Source of the DNA: Blastomyces gilchristii SLH14081
Taxonomy: Eukaryota; Ascomycota; Eurotiomycetes; Onygenales; Ajellomycetaceae
Length of the DNA stretch: 53,136 bases
Direction: 5' to 3'
NCBI RefSeq assembly: GCF_000003855.2
Contig: NW_003101678.1
Coordinates: 1,795,082 to 1,848,217, forward strand
A program made the translations under genes and the position numbers. The notes beneath the pieces were generated by a model. That model ran no database searches. It was not told the DNA's origin and saw only the letters and a program-made list of their open reading frames with translations. Below, piece by piece: positions 11,617-22,466 of this stretch (the first letter of the stretch is position 1; every line of letters begins with the position of its first letter).

Positions 11617-11621
11617 CATTC
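11617..11621. repeat. 5-bp TSD of gypsy-1, right copy
   Basis: cattc, followed by the continuation of the LINE A 3' UTR (atcaatttcagatatg). Confidence 0.92.
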
Positions 11622-13167
11622 ATCAATTTCAGATATGTAAAATCAGAAAATTTCAGCTCAGAATACAAAAACTGTTTACAAATTGCAGTGTTTTAGCATC
11701 TTCTGATACTTTGAAATCATTTGACAATATCATGACAAAGGAAAAGAGAACACAGTCTTAAAGATAGACACATTAAATAGATAGATAGAAAGGAATTGAA
11801 AGAAAAAGATAAAGTAAAGAGAGACTGTAACAAAATAAATTATTAAAAGATAGTATATAGCTGTTTTAACAGACTATATCTGATTGATTTCCTCCTCTTC
11901 ATATTCAGATAATTCTGAATTTAGTTATTTTCTTATAGCTGCTTGAGTTTCTGATAGAAAGTCTATTAAGTATTTAATTCCTGTCTCAGTTGAGAATAAG
12001 AATCTCATATTTAATTAATTTAGATTATACTTCTCTTTCAATCTGGCTCTGAGACTATTATATAATGCACAGTGCATTACAATATACTCAGGATTCTCAT
12101 TTACATTGCAGAATGAGCATTCTATTAAGTTAAATCTATTATCAAATCTTTGTATATAAGATTTGAAATAGCCATGTTCTAGTTTCAGCTATATTATAGA
12201 TGAGAATATTTTCTTTTTACATTTAATTGAACAAGATTTTCACTTGAGTTTTGTTTCAAATCTTGAATAATGTATACTCTTCTTTTGTTTCTGTCAGCTT
12301 TTATTTCACTTGTCTAAACAAGATTCTTTTATTTTTCTCTTTATAAAAGATCAGGACACAATTTTTTGAATAGATCTGCTTAATTCTGCACCCTTTTTTG
12401 CAGCTGAATCAGCCAATTCATTGCCATGAATATTCATATGAGCAGGAACTCAGTGCAGATGAATTATCAGCTTTGATATTCTTCTCTTTTGAATTTTCAA
12501 AACAGAGTTTAAGATCAGTTCAAGATTCATTTGATCATTATGAATCAGACTATTTCTAAGTCTTTTTAAAGCAGCTTGACTATCAGAGAATATTCATGTC
12601 TCTTTCAAACTATTTCCTCTTTTATAAGATTTTATTTCAATGAGTTTGAAAGCTTTCACTATCACAAATAGTTCAGCATTAAAGACTTCAGATTCACAGT
12701 CTAGATTTCAGAAATCTGAGATGAAATTGATATTATCTTCAGTATAAGCAATGTCTGCATCTAATCTATTCAAATTCTCATTTTTTGAGTCATCTGAATA
12801 AATCAGAATAGAGTCTTTTATATTGATTGTAGAAATTCTCTTCAAATGCTGTTCATATTCTTTCTCTTTTAATAGTTCACTTATTTGTAAGTCTATAAGA
12901 GATTCAAGCTTTTCTCTTCAGAGAGATAACTTCTCATAATCAACTTTTTCAACATTTAAAGAAGAAAATTGATTTTTAATCAGAGAGCATAGTCTGTACA
13001 GTTGAGAAGGCATTTTCTTTGAAGAATTATTTTCATTTCAATCAAGAAATCTATTTCAATCCAGTTCATTTCCAGAGTTAATTGATGGAAATGAAGAAGA
13101 GACTCTTTCTCTGATTATATGATTTGAGCTCATCTTTATAACTCTCAGAGCATAGTTCATACAGGCC

Positions 13168-13172
13168 TTTTC
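13168..13172. repeat. 5-bp TSD of gypsy-2, left copy
   Basis: ttttc before the LTR start TGTAAG. It is repeated at 18644-18648. The uninterrupted LINE (37019-37027) has a single copy in ggccttttcaaatc. Confidence 0.92.
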
Positions 13173-13430
13173 TGTAAGAATAAGTGCTCGCAGGCGATTA
13201 TTCGGGTGTTTGCAGCTTGGCGTGATATGTACTGTTAACTACTAGATGTATTCACAGTAGAAAGATAAAATGTAGAAATCAAATGTATAATAGCATTCAA
13301 GCTGAGTTATGAATAGTATTTGCGAATTTCAGTCTATATAGTTGTGTGTAGTCAAGGGCTGCTAACTCTATTGATTATGTGAGAGATAGAAATAGAGATA
13401 AAGAATCTATGAGAAGTGAGATTTCTTATA
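13173..13430 (-). repeat. gypsy-2 3' LTR (258 bp, low-coordinate copy)
   Basis: Begins TGTAAGAATAAGTGC and ends TTTCTTATA in window orientation. Its first ~55 bases (outer edge) retain CG sites (tgctcgcaggcgattattcg), while its inner end is mutated (gattatgtgagagat against gattacgcgagagat in the other copy). Confidence 0.92.
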
Positions 13431-15300
13431 TATTTCTCTCTCTCTAAGACTTCATCTGTAAAGCCTTTCACTGAGTGACTTCATAGAATTAGCTCAGCAC
13501 TGCAGTGATACTCACTAAAAACCCTTCACATCTATAAAAAACCTCAGTGAGGAAAAATCCCTTGTTACTATGAAGAGAAAAGAGTCTGTCACTCAGTTTC
13601 TTATTCTGTGAGATTCTTTGTAATCTACAGATTCTTCTCTGACTATTATACAGATTCATCTCATATCTTTCATATAGAAGAGTTTCAGTTGACTCTCAAT
13701 CATTTTCATGAGATTCTTGTGTGATCATCATACAGATTCATCTTACAGATGAATCACTCTCTGTGAGATCACTCTTATCAAAGAGAAGTATTCATAAGTT
13801 AATCTTTCACTTATTGTTATAAATCATTATTCTTTGATACTGTAGAATTGTGAGGAATTTTTCATTCTTTCATCAACTCTGTAGAATTGTAGAATTAAGA
13901 TATCTGTGATCTGCAATCACTCTTTATAGTTATATAGAAAGATTCAGATCTGCAATTCACAATCACTCTTTATTTACTAGAGTAATCTGACTGTTTCACA
14001 GAATTATTCATAGTGTAAGCAAATCTCTCTAGAGTAGTATAAATATCTCAGATCTGTCTGTGAAATCTCATCTTCTTTTTTCTTTTTCTGTAACAGCTTT
14101 CATTCTTACAAACTGTGAGTATTCTCATTCATTCATGAAGTGTTTTCACTCAGATAACAGAGAGAGAGTGTTTCTAACAATATCTGTGTATTGATTCAAG
14201 AACTTCTCAAGAATAAAAAATTTTTTCAATTTCAATATCTTATAAATAATGTCTGATTATCACTGAGCTTCTTATAAGTGTCTCTATAACTTCTCTGATC
14301 ACTTTTTATCAGCTGATGAAGCAGGGATATTATCATTCACAACAGTATTTTCATCTCTTTCAGTCTCATCACTGCACTCAATCTTCAGGTCAGTGATCAA
14401 TCTCATGCCTCTTCCAGGCCAGTCTCTGGCTCTAAGCAGCATAGTTTCTCTCTTTGCTGTAAGTCTTCTTATAAGTAATTCCTTACAGATTCTAGCTGAC
14501 AGTTCTTATAAAGCTTCTGGTTTTGTCAGTGTCTTCTACAGCTCTGTGAGCCTATAATCACTCTCTCTCTGCCTGCACAATCTCTGACCAGGTATATACA
14601 AATATGTCTAGGTTCTCTATCAATGATTCTCATGCCACAGCGCATTTCTGCAATTTCATTGTCAATAAGAGATGAGTTCTCAGATACCTGCAAAATCCAG
14701 GTAATCAAGACAATGTAAATGTCATGAATTCATGACAGAAGTTGACCTGAGCAGATAAGCTTTCTCTTCATATCTCAATTATTTTCAGGCTGAATACTTC
14801 AGTATAACTGAGAAAGCAGACACAGTTTCATAAGAGATATCTGATCATATATACAGATGATCAGCTCTTAAGACTCTGTCACAACTGTATATATTCTGAT
14901 GTCTGACTTCTCTGAAGTCTGTGCATTTCTGACAGCTTTTATATTAAATGTAATAATTATTTATACTGCAGATATAATACTCTCTGCTTCTTTGAAGAGA
15001 GAAATTGATAGTTATAAAGAGATTGAGTGTCACAGATATTAAGAATGTGAGTATGAATTTTCTTTATTTTTTCTTTATTGATCTCTAAATTGTGTTCACA
15101 GCCCTGTTTTTATTTTCTTATTTTTTAACTTTAATAAGAGTATAATTTCTTCTTCTCTTTGCATACACTGTAGGCTGTTCATCTCAGTAGAAACTCATCA
15201 TCTTATAGACTAGAACTTATAAATGATAGTATTAATATCTTTATCATAACTAGATTCTTAGCAAAGATCACATTATTCTGACTTATCAGAATTTATAATA
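13431..15300 (-). other. gypsy-2 3' region downstream of the chromodomain
   Basis: About 1.9 kb lies between the chromodomain and the 3' LTR, the same layout and size as in gypsy-1. Around 14290-14710 it is less AT-rich and fairly open on both strands. On the plus strand (antisense to gag-pol) about 85 codons are Ser-rich and open near 14290-14550. On the minus strand a 60-codon frame lies at 14526-14708. I recognise no product on either strand. The rest is AT-rich without a frame. Confidence 0.45.
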
Positions 15301-15309
15301 TAAAAGTCA

Positions 15310-16520
15310 TATCTTAGCTTCTGCAGATGTTTTATCTGCTCAGATAATTCTCAAGTGAACTTATTCATCTTATCAGAATATTCTTATCACTGAACCTTGA
15401 ATCAGAGCTCATGATCTCACTTCTCTGAGTCAATAATTTCTTTAATCTGATATTCTCTTTCACTCTCTAGTACTTTATAAACAGAGTGATGAGTCACAGA
15501 ATTCTCTTCTGAGAATTTCTTATATTCACAGAACAGAGAGATATGAAAAACATTGTATATCTACAACTCAGATAACAGTTTCAATCTATAAAACTATGAG
15601 CTAACTTTCTTCACAATCTTATAAGACTCTATTTATAAGAGATTCAGCTTCTTACTAGATCTCTACATAATGATATTTTCTAGACTCAGTCAGACTCTAT
15701 TATCTTTCTTAAAACTTTTTATAATATGCTTGAAGTTATAGTATCTCTTCTGATACTCTTGAGTCTTTCTCAAGAATTCACAGACTTTCTCTCAGATCTT
15801 CTGAATTCTCTCAGTCTATTCACAGACATCATCACACTCTATAGTGTACTCTCACAGATTTATTAAGATTATTCATGAATGAGTTTCAGTGAGCATCTCA
15901 AAGAGGGTTTTACCTGTGCTGACATGTTTTGAGTTGTTGTACACAAACTCTGTAAGTGATAATCAATATATTCAGTCATTCTGATTATAATTGATAAAGC
16001 ACTGCAGATACTGTTTTAATATACTTATCAGATATTCTATCTGATCTAAGATCTTCAACATGCTTTATATATACTCAGTGTGTTCTTTCTTCTTTACAGA
16101 GTACATCATCACATCATTCAGATATATTATCACAAAGATATTCAGATATACATGAAGTGTTTTATTAATGAAAGACTGAAATACTGCAGAGATATTAGTC
16201 AGATCAAAAGATATTACTAGATATTCAAATAATTTCAGTGCAGTTTTAAAGACAGTCTTTCATTCATTCTCAGACTGTATTCACAGTCATGTATATACAT
16301 TGATTATATTCAGTTGTGTGAATATGATAGCTTCTGTGAGACAGTTAATTACATTCTCAATCAGAGACAGAGAGTAGCAGCTCTTTATTATCTTGAAGTT
16401 CAGATTACAGTAGTCTACACACAATCTGAGATCTTTATTCTTCTTCTTCATAAATATCACAGAGGCTCTCACAGAGGCCTGTGAAGATTGAATAAAGTCA
16501 TTCTTTAAATTCTTCTTCAC
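15310..16520 (-). pseudogene. gypsy-2 Pol remnant: RT fused in frame to integrase C-terminus and chromodomain
   Basis: From 16520 down, FIQSSQASVRASVIFMKKKN...LRLCVDY is the N-terminal RT signature of Ty3/Gypsy. The catalytic box near 16113-16124 reads YLND. Right after the SVKKKEHTEYI helix the frame passes without a shift at about 16045 into QIEYLISILKQYLQCFINYN, which matches the end of the integrase core (QTERVNQ...EQYLRCYINY). The integrase C-terminal domain follows (VWLSLENI ... YRLKLLSELWIYNVFHISL) and then a chromodomain (EYQIKEIID ... FKVQ), with TGA at Trp positions. An internal deletion therefore joined RT to integrase. The fused product could not work as either enzyme. Confidence 0.75.
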
Positions 16521-16529
16521 ATAGGCTTA

Positions 16530-17280
16530 CAAGACCTCTGTCTCATGATGAAAGAGCTTATAGATTGATTCTCAGAAGAGTTTCTACTCTTTTATCAAAT
16601 CTATTATCAGATTCTTCTCATGATAAGAAGAAAGCTCAGCTGTCTTTACTGAGCTGAATATCTCTGCAAGATCTCAGTATTTCTCTGATATCTGAAGCTC
16701 AGTTTTCATAACTGTGAGATTCTCAGATATTTATAAAGTTATTATATAGATAAGCTTGTCTTCTTTAATTAACTCTGCAGTATTAACTGATTCTATCTCT
16801 GTAAGTAAGTCTGTCAATACTGATTGAAAGTATAAACCTGACTCACAGATAGCTATGTGCAGATTGTGTCTTTGAAGTTATACAAGTCTCAAGTACATAT
16901 CATCTGCAATGTTCACAATAATCACAGTTTCTACAAATCTTCTTCAAATTTCAGAGAGATCTTGTAATTCAAAGATAACTCTTATAAGTCTCTCAGCTCT
17001 CAGATCTGAGTTTTCACATCCTGCTTATTATAAGAGCAGATTCTCAGTTTTCATTATTCAGCTTATTCACTCTGCAAGCTTTAGAGACACTACAGTGATC
17101 TGAGATTCTGAGTTTATTAATACTTTTCATACTTACAGAACAGCAGCACTGTGATACAGTCTCTTCTTATAAGTAAGTATTTTCATCAGAAGAGTAACAG
17201 ATTCAGATATCAGTTTTAAGACTCTTAAGAAGACTGTTGCTGACTCTGTCTGTAACTTTTCAAATTCTTATTTTAATTTA
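16530..17280 (-). pseudogene. gypsy-2 gag-pol linker and protease region, too decayed to resolve
   Basis: Colinearity puts the aspartic protease and the protease-RT linker here, between the zinc knuckle (17285) and the RT start (16520). I find no convincing D(S/T)G box because stops and Gly-to-Asp/Glu changes dominate. Confidence 0.35.
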
Positions 17281-17960
17281 TTCAGATAATTTGCATGAAG
17301 ATGTTCTGATTTAGAATAGATGAAGCAGAGTTTCTTTTTCTTGATCTCTCTATTATATACTCTGTTTATAGAAGCTTGTGAAGTACTCTCTCTCTGCTCA
17401 GCAGTCAGATATAAATCTCTCTATATCTTGTTATCTTTTTCTAATAAATCTGTTCTCTGTTGTTCTGACTCTTGCAGAGCTGATTAATAATTCACTCTTT
17501 ATAAGTCTGTGACTCTCACAGTGATCTGTAAGCAGTGAATGAGAGTTATCAGTTTCTTCAGAGTTAAGAACTTAGAGTCTTACTTAATAAGCTTATTCTG
17601 CATGTCTTTATTCAGTTTCTTTATAAATATTATTATTCAGGTCTTATTTCAGAGCCCTGTTTTCACAGACTTCAATTCATATCACAATTTCATGAAGCAC
17701 TGTAAGTAGTCTTCATCAGATTTCTTATCTCTTTTTCTAATATTAATAATTACAGTTCAGATGTTCTCTGTCTGACTCACAGAGTCTCTCAACTTATTCT
17801 CTAGATAGATCTTAAGAACAGATCAGCAGAATCTCTTATAATCATTCTCTAGATAGTTCAGTCAGTTCTTGACTTCAGTGTAATAGAGATCTGTCATTAT
17901 ATAGATGACAGCTTCTTCATCTTTTATATCACACAGCTGGGCTTGTGAGTCAATTTTAAA
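17280..17960 (-). pseudogene. gypsy-2 Gag remnant with double-mutant zinc knuckle
   Basis: The minus-strand reading gives a Retrotrans_gag-like helical region (EDYLQCFMKLWYELKSVKTG and following). Downstream, near 17340-17285, is a nucleocapsid motif CFIYSKSEHLHANY in which the second and last Cys of CX2CX4HX4C are both Tyr. Several stops interrupt the frame. The true start codon, expected between here and the 5' LTR at 18386, is not identifiable. Confidence 0.6.
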
Positions 17961-18385
17961 TACAAACTTATAAAAGCTTTTATAGATTATAATTCAATAA
18001 GTGACCTTAAGTGATTATAACTTAAGAAAGTTTCTTTTCAGTTCATAGATATCTCTGAAGATCATATCTAGAGACTCAGTTCAAGAATATTTACAGACAG
18101 TAAGCATTTCTTGTAGAAAAATAGCTTGATTCTGTGAGAGATGCTCAAGAATATTCTTCACTGAGATTGATTTATTTATGAGTTTGAAGAGTTTCTCTGT
18201 CACAGATGCAGAGAATGATGTTCTGTGAGTGATTGATAAGTTCTCTGAGACTTCTTTTATAAGAGTTATTCATGATTTAAGTGACTGCTTCTGAGTGTCT
18301 GCAGTCAGGTTTACAGAGGTTAAAGTATATAAGTTTCTAGTTCTTTCAGTCATAACAGGTGATTGCTGACTAACTGAGCTTGAAA

Positions 18386-18643
18386 TGTAAGAATAAGTGC
18401 TTGCAGGTGATTATTCAGGTGTTTGCAGCTTGATGTGATATGTACTATTAACTACTAGAAGTATTCATGATAGAAAGATAAAATGTAGAGATTAAATGTA
18501 TAATAGCATTCAAGCTGAGTTATGAATAGTATTCGCGAACTTCAGTCTATATAGTTATGTGTAGCCAAGGGCTGCTAACTCTATTGATTACGCGAGAGAT
18601 AGAAATAGAGGTAAAGAATCCGTGAGAAGCGGGATTTCTTACA
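18386..18643 (-). repeat. gypsy-2 5' LTR (258 bp, high-coordinate copy)
   Basis: Begins TGTAAGAATAAGTGC and ends TTTCTTACA in window orientation. The outer ~110 bases (18530-18643) keep CG sites (gattacgcgagagat, gagaagcgggattt) that are mutated at the equivalent inner end of the other LTR. The inner end here (18386-18450) is mutated. This mirrors gypsy-1. Confidence 0.92.
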
Positions 18644-19132
18644 TTTTCAAATCTAATAGTAGAAGGAGGAATTGAAGCTTCAATTTCCATTGCTTTAATA
18701 GAAGATGATTTGAATGCTCTCAGAATTCTTCTCAAGGCTCTGTTTTACAGACTTTGAAAGAGTTCAGTGAAATTCTCGTGATTATTTCATCAAACTTGAA
18801 CTTCATAATCAGCTACTGATGTAATACAGGCTATATATAACTGTCTCATAGTCTGGAAGAATAGATCTCTTTCTGTATTTGATAGTCTGATTATGTTATT
18901 CAATAGTCTTTCTGCCTTGAGAGTTCTTTGTTGAATGTGATATTTAAAATTCAACTTGGAGTTTAACCATACTTCTAATCATTTGACATTTACACTGAGT
19001 TTAATCTCTCTATTTAAAAGAGTTAGAGATAGTTCTTTCTCATTGAATCTAGAAAAGAAATGAATTAACTCAGTTTTATTCATATCAAATTGAATTTGAT
19101 TGATATCTGCTCTAACAAAGATTTCCTTTGCA
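18644..19132 (-). mobile_element. LINE A segment: ORF2 region just after the RT box
   Basis: Begins with the second ttttc TSD of gypsy-2 and continues the LINE A ORF2 (complement includes ADINQIQFDMNKTELIHFFSRFN and the QLYIACITSVADYE region). It ends at the LINE B insertion site, whose 12-bp TSD atttcctttgca is 19121-19132. Confidence 0.88.
19121..19132. repeat. TSD of LINE B, left copy
   Basis: atttcctttgca here and at 26799-26810. The first bases of the right copy overlap the AAT tail, so the true duplication is 10-12 bp. Confidence 0.85.
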
Positions 19133-19164
19133 CACTCTCTCTCTGTTATCTGAGTCGAGTCGAA

Positions 19165-20831
19165 CCAACCGCTCCACCACGAACTCGCTCGATTTTTCGA
19201 ATAAGAACCCGCCGATAGATCCATCGAAAAGCCCTCGATCATACGAGCATTTTGACCCCATCGCCGACCGCATACCCTGTGTGGTGGTGGAGTTATCCAG
19301 CCAAATGTGAACCAGATGTCGTTCGGAACTCCTGCGTGGGATTATCCCCCATTCTCCTCTACCACATCACAACCCCAGGCCAAATTGCCATACAAATTGT
19401 AAGGTGAAGAGACCTAGCCATATGCACCAATCTTCTCAATTTTGGAAGATCCCTGATCTGTAGTTGTGGAGATATCTGAGGAGCAATCTCTGCAAAAACC
19501 CTGTCCATCTTTGATGTTTCAAAACATCAATGCTAAGTCTCACTCTTGTACTGCCCTTCCTAATCTAGCTCATCCTCAGCAGAAAAATACAAAAAGATAT
19601 CTCAGTGATAATATCAAGTATATAATCAACAGCCACTTCTGAAGTATAATCTCTGCAGTCTGTCTTCAGTGTATCTAGACATCAACATCAAGTCTCACCC
19701 TCATATCACCTCTCTCAATCTGGCTCATTTCTGACAGAAAAGTACAAAAAGATATCTCAGCAACTGTACTCAATACATAATTGACAGACACAACAACTAT
19801 AAAATCAGTATATCTCAAGATCTGACTGAGCCTTTGATCCCTGCACAGTGAGATATATTAAATCTAGTTTTAATATCTCAATATTCAATAGATTCTGCAA
19901 GGAATTGAGAACAGCAACACTAGATTTCTATTGAATTTGAGAATTAACTCTATATTGATATAATCATTGATAAAGTCTTCTATTTTGAGATATAAATAAT
20001 CAGTTTCTCTACATCTCACTGACAATATTTACATTATTATATAGAAACAGACTTATATTCTCTATAATATCAAGATTCTGAAGAGGGAAAGTCTTGATAG
20101 AGAGTATACAGTAGTGTATATCTTAGCAGTTTCTATCTCATTCTTCTGCAGCAGTTAATGCAAAAAAAAAAGATTTCAGAAATAGTTTTTTACTTCTCTT
20201 GAAAAAGTAAGATGTTTTTCTCTGGATTTTATACAATATTCTTATAAAGAATTAAAAACAGAGTTATTTTCTGTCATAATTTCATATTCTTTTAAGTAAG
20301 AATTACTTTTTCAGTGACTGAAGAGCTTTTATTAATACTTAATTCTTTTTTACACTCTTTATTAACTGATTTGAGTTGTACACTTATTGTGTGAGGAGAA
20401 TTGAATAATTTAGAATAAAATTGAATAGTTTTAATCAATTTCTCTGCAAAAAATTGATTTATTTTTTATCAGTTTTTCTCTTAAAAACTGTCATATTATC
20501 TGATTTACTATTAATTAATATCATACTTTTTCTCACTGTATCTCAAGAAAGAGATTGTAAAGATTTTATTGATTTATCTTAAAAATCAAGTTTAGTTTAT
20601 TAAATTCTCTTCAAAAATCTAACCTAGTTACTGAACTAGTGTGAAAAAAATCAGGTGTTTTATACACAAAAGTCTGTTATTCTTCTTTTGAAATAGTCTG
20701 ATTAACTTTTCATTTGAAAACAGACTTAGAAACCTTTTAATTGAAACAGTCTGATCAACTTTTCAATTCAAAAGAGTTTAATAAATATCTTAATTAAATT
20801 AGTCTGATCAACTTTTCATTGAGTAAGAACA
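19165..20831 (+). other. LINE B 5' UTR with spared 5' end and internal repeats
   Basis: The first ~250 bases (ccaaccgctccaccacgaac onward) are GC-normal and nearly identical in A, B and C. Mutation load rises downstream. A block of about 110 bases is present twice with ~156-bp spacing (about 19524-19632 and 19680-19787), sharing aagtctcac and acaaaaagatatctcag. The last 140 bases before ORF1 hold 53-bp tandem units. This region should contain the internal promoter. The minus strand of the first ~220 bases is an open frame in all three copies. Confidence 0.75.
20690..20825 (+). repeat. 53-bp tandem repeats upstream of LINE B ORF1
   Basis: Units starting gaaa(c/t)agtctgat(c/t)aacttttca begin at 20690, 20743 and 20796, exactly 53 bp apart. 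Copy C has four unit starts (28743, 28796, 28849, 28902) and copy A three (spacing 48 and 53). The unit number varies between copies immediately before the ORF1 start. Confidence 0.85.
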
Positions 20832-22466
20832 ATGAGTTTGAAAGTACACTCAGTTGATATGAAAAAAGATGCTTTCTCAAATGCTATTCCTGAGATTGAA
20901 ATTCTGAAGAGAAGAAAGAAAGAAGAAATAGAGAAACAACAAGTTCTTGAAATACAGAAACTTGAAAAAGCAAGCAAGATTCTTGAAAAGCAGTGTCTGA
21001 GTGAGATAAATGAAGAAGTTCTGTTAATTCTTCATGCTCAGGCTAGACAACTACAGAAGATGATCAAGTTCAAACTTGAAATCTCAAACACAGTTCAAAA
21101 AATATTGAAAATTCCTAGTACAATCACTGACTCTTCATCTTACTCTTCTTCTTTCTTTTTTTCTACTTCTTCTTCTTTAAATCAGAAGAAAACATATGCT
21201 CAAGCAGCTGAATCTGCTGTCTCTAAACCTGCTGTCTCAAAACCTGCTCAAAATCCTGAGAAAACTGAGAAGAATACAGCTCCTGCCTCTATTCATAGAA
21301 AAGTAGAAAAGAAAATGCAAAAAGAGAAAAACTTTCAAATCTTCAGAAATAGAAGACTTATTTTTAAAGTCTCAAATCAGGACATTCTGCAAAGAAACAA
21401 GCTAAACTCAAATCTCATTTTCAGAATCAGAAATGAAATTTATCAGTAGTTCTTTTCTCAGTTGATGACTGATATTAAAGTTTAAAAACCAGTTATAGCT
21501 TCAATTAAGTCATTATTCTTTGAAAACTTCATTATTCTGACTACAATGTCTGAATTCAGTGCTGAATTTCTTATTCAGAATGAGAATCTCTGAAAGTCAG
21601 CAGTAGAATCTCTGCTAAATATAATAATTCTATCTGAAAGAGATGAAAAGTGAGACAAATTCATTCTTTATAATATTTCAGTTGAAATTTTTGACTGTGA
21701 AGAAGGAATGCTACTTCTCAAAAATGAATTGAAAGAATACAACTCTATTCAACTGAGAAAGAAGCCTGTATGACTAAATTCAATTGAGTTCAGACAAAGC
21801 AGGAGAAATGCCTCTGTTCTAGTATATATAAAAACACTTAAACAGTCAAAGATCTCTGAAGTAAGAGTAGCAGATTTGAAAATGAGAGTTTATGAATACA
21901 AAGATTCAAGAATGAATCTCAAAGCTCAAACACAGTGTTCAAACTGTCAAGGATATGAACACTTTACAATCTCATGTTTTAGAGACTCAAAATGTGCATT
22001 CTGTGTCAGAGATTATAAAACTAGTGAGCATAAATGTGAAACATGCTCAAAAAGAGATGAAATTTGTCAACATACTCTGCTTAAGTGCTCTAATTGTAAA
22101 GAAAAACATGCATCTAGCTCAAAAGAATATATATTTGCTTCTAGAACTTAAAAGAACTGGAGAAAAGATGAAGCTCAAAGTCAATCTAGAACTGAAGAGA
22201 AGAGTCAAGTCAGTAGACTTATAACTGCAAACTCAAAAAGAAGAAACTCTTAACTATCTAAATCTTCAAACTTCAATTCTTCAGCTAAATGTAAACAGAA
22301 TTTGAATCCTCAAACTTCTGTTAAGATTAGAGAATTGAGAAATGACTCTGATGATAAACTAGATATAATGCAAGCAGTTGAGATCCCTACTTTTCAAAAT
22401 AGTTATAATCTACTATCTGATAATAGTGACTAGATTCTACTCTATCTCTACTCTCTTTTAGTATGA
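20832..22466 (+). pseudogene. LINE B ORF1: Gag-like protein with CCHC zinc knuckles (544 codons, stops inside)
   Basis: The first 205 codons are open (MSLKVHSVDMKKDAF...). Residues about 20-75 are Lys/Glu-rich and likely a coiled coil, followed by a Ser-rich linker and a KKTYAQAAES segment typical of fungal LINE ORF1. The frame then meets a TAG where copy C has CAG, and a few TGA/TAA. It reopens at 21876-22151 with a tandem zinc-knuckle array (CSNCQGYEHFTISC, then CAFC...HKC, then CSNCKEKH). ORF1 proteins of this type bind the element RNA. The terminal TGA (22464-22466) overlaps the ORF2 ATG. One frame holds throughout. Confidence 0.88.

Larger units (their letters stand above)
11617..13172 (-). 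mobile_element. LINE A segment: 3' UTR and ORF2 C-terminal third
   Basis: Minus-strand LINE sequence colinear with 26425-25110 of copy B and 35727-37030 of D'. The ORF2 stop (TAG) is at 11874-11876 on the complement. Upstream in coding direction it encodes the Cys/His C-terminal motif, a conserved WxPAHxxxxGNELAD RNase H block and the DSQAA block, all with TGA at Trp positions. Gypsy-2 interrupts it at 13172, within the ttttc TSD. Confidence 0.88.
13173..18643 (-). mobile_element. gypsy-2: internally deleted Ty3/Gypsy chromovirus (5471 bp) in LINE A ORF2
   Basis: Identical-length 258-bp LTRs and the 5-bp TSD ttttc define the ends. Coding remnants on the minus strand run Gag (about 17950-17280), RT (16520-16080), integrase C-terminal part (about 16040-15530) and chromodomain (about 15480-15310). 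The RT thumb, RNase H, integrase zinc domain and first catalytic Asp blocks are missing, which explains the short length. A purine-rich tract (complement of tttctctctctctaa, 13433-13447) lies next to the 3' LTR (13173-13430), confirming orientation. Confidence 0.9.

Noticed and set aside
11573..11761. A 62-codon plus-strand frame near the gypsy-1 3' LTR
   Set aside because: It joins the LTR end to the antisense of the LINE 3' UTR and has no counterpart in the uninterrupted copy.
18547..18735. A 62-codon minus-strand frame with a good start
   Set aside because: It runs from LINE A ORF2 (RRILRAFKSSSIKAMEIEASI) into the gypsy-2 LTR, so it is a junction artefact.
18979..19242. An 87-codon minus-strand frame crossing from LINE B into LINE A
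   Set aside because: It is a chance fusion of the antisense 5' UTR frame of LINE B with LINE A ORF2 across the insertion junction, not a gene.
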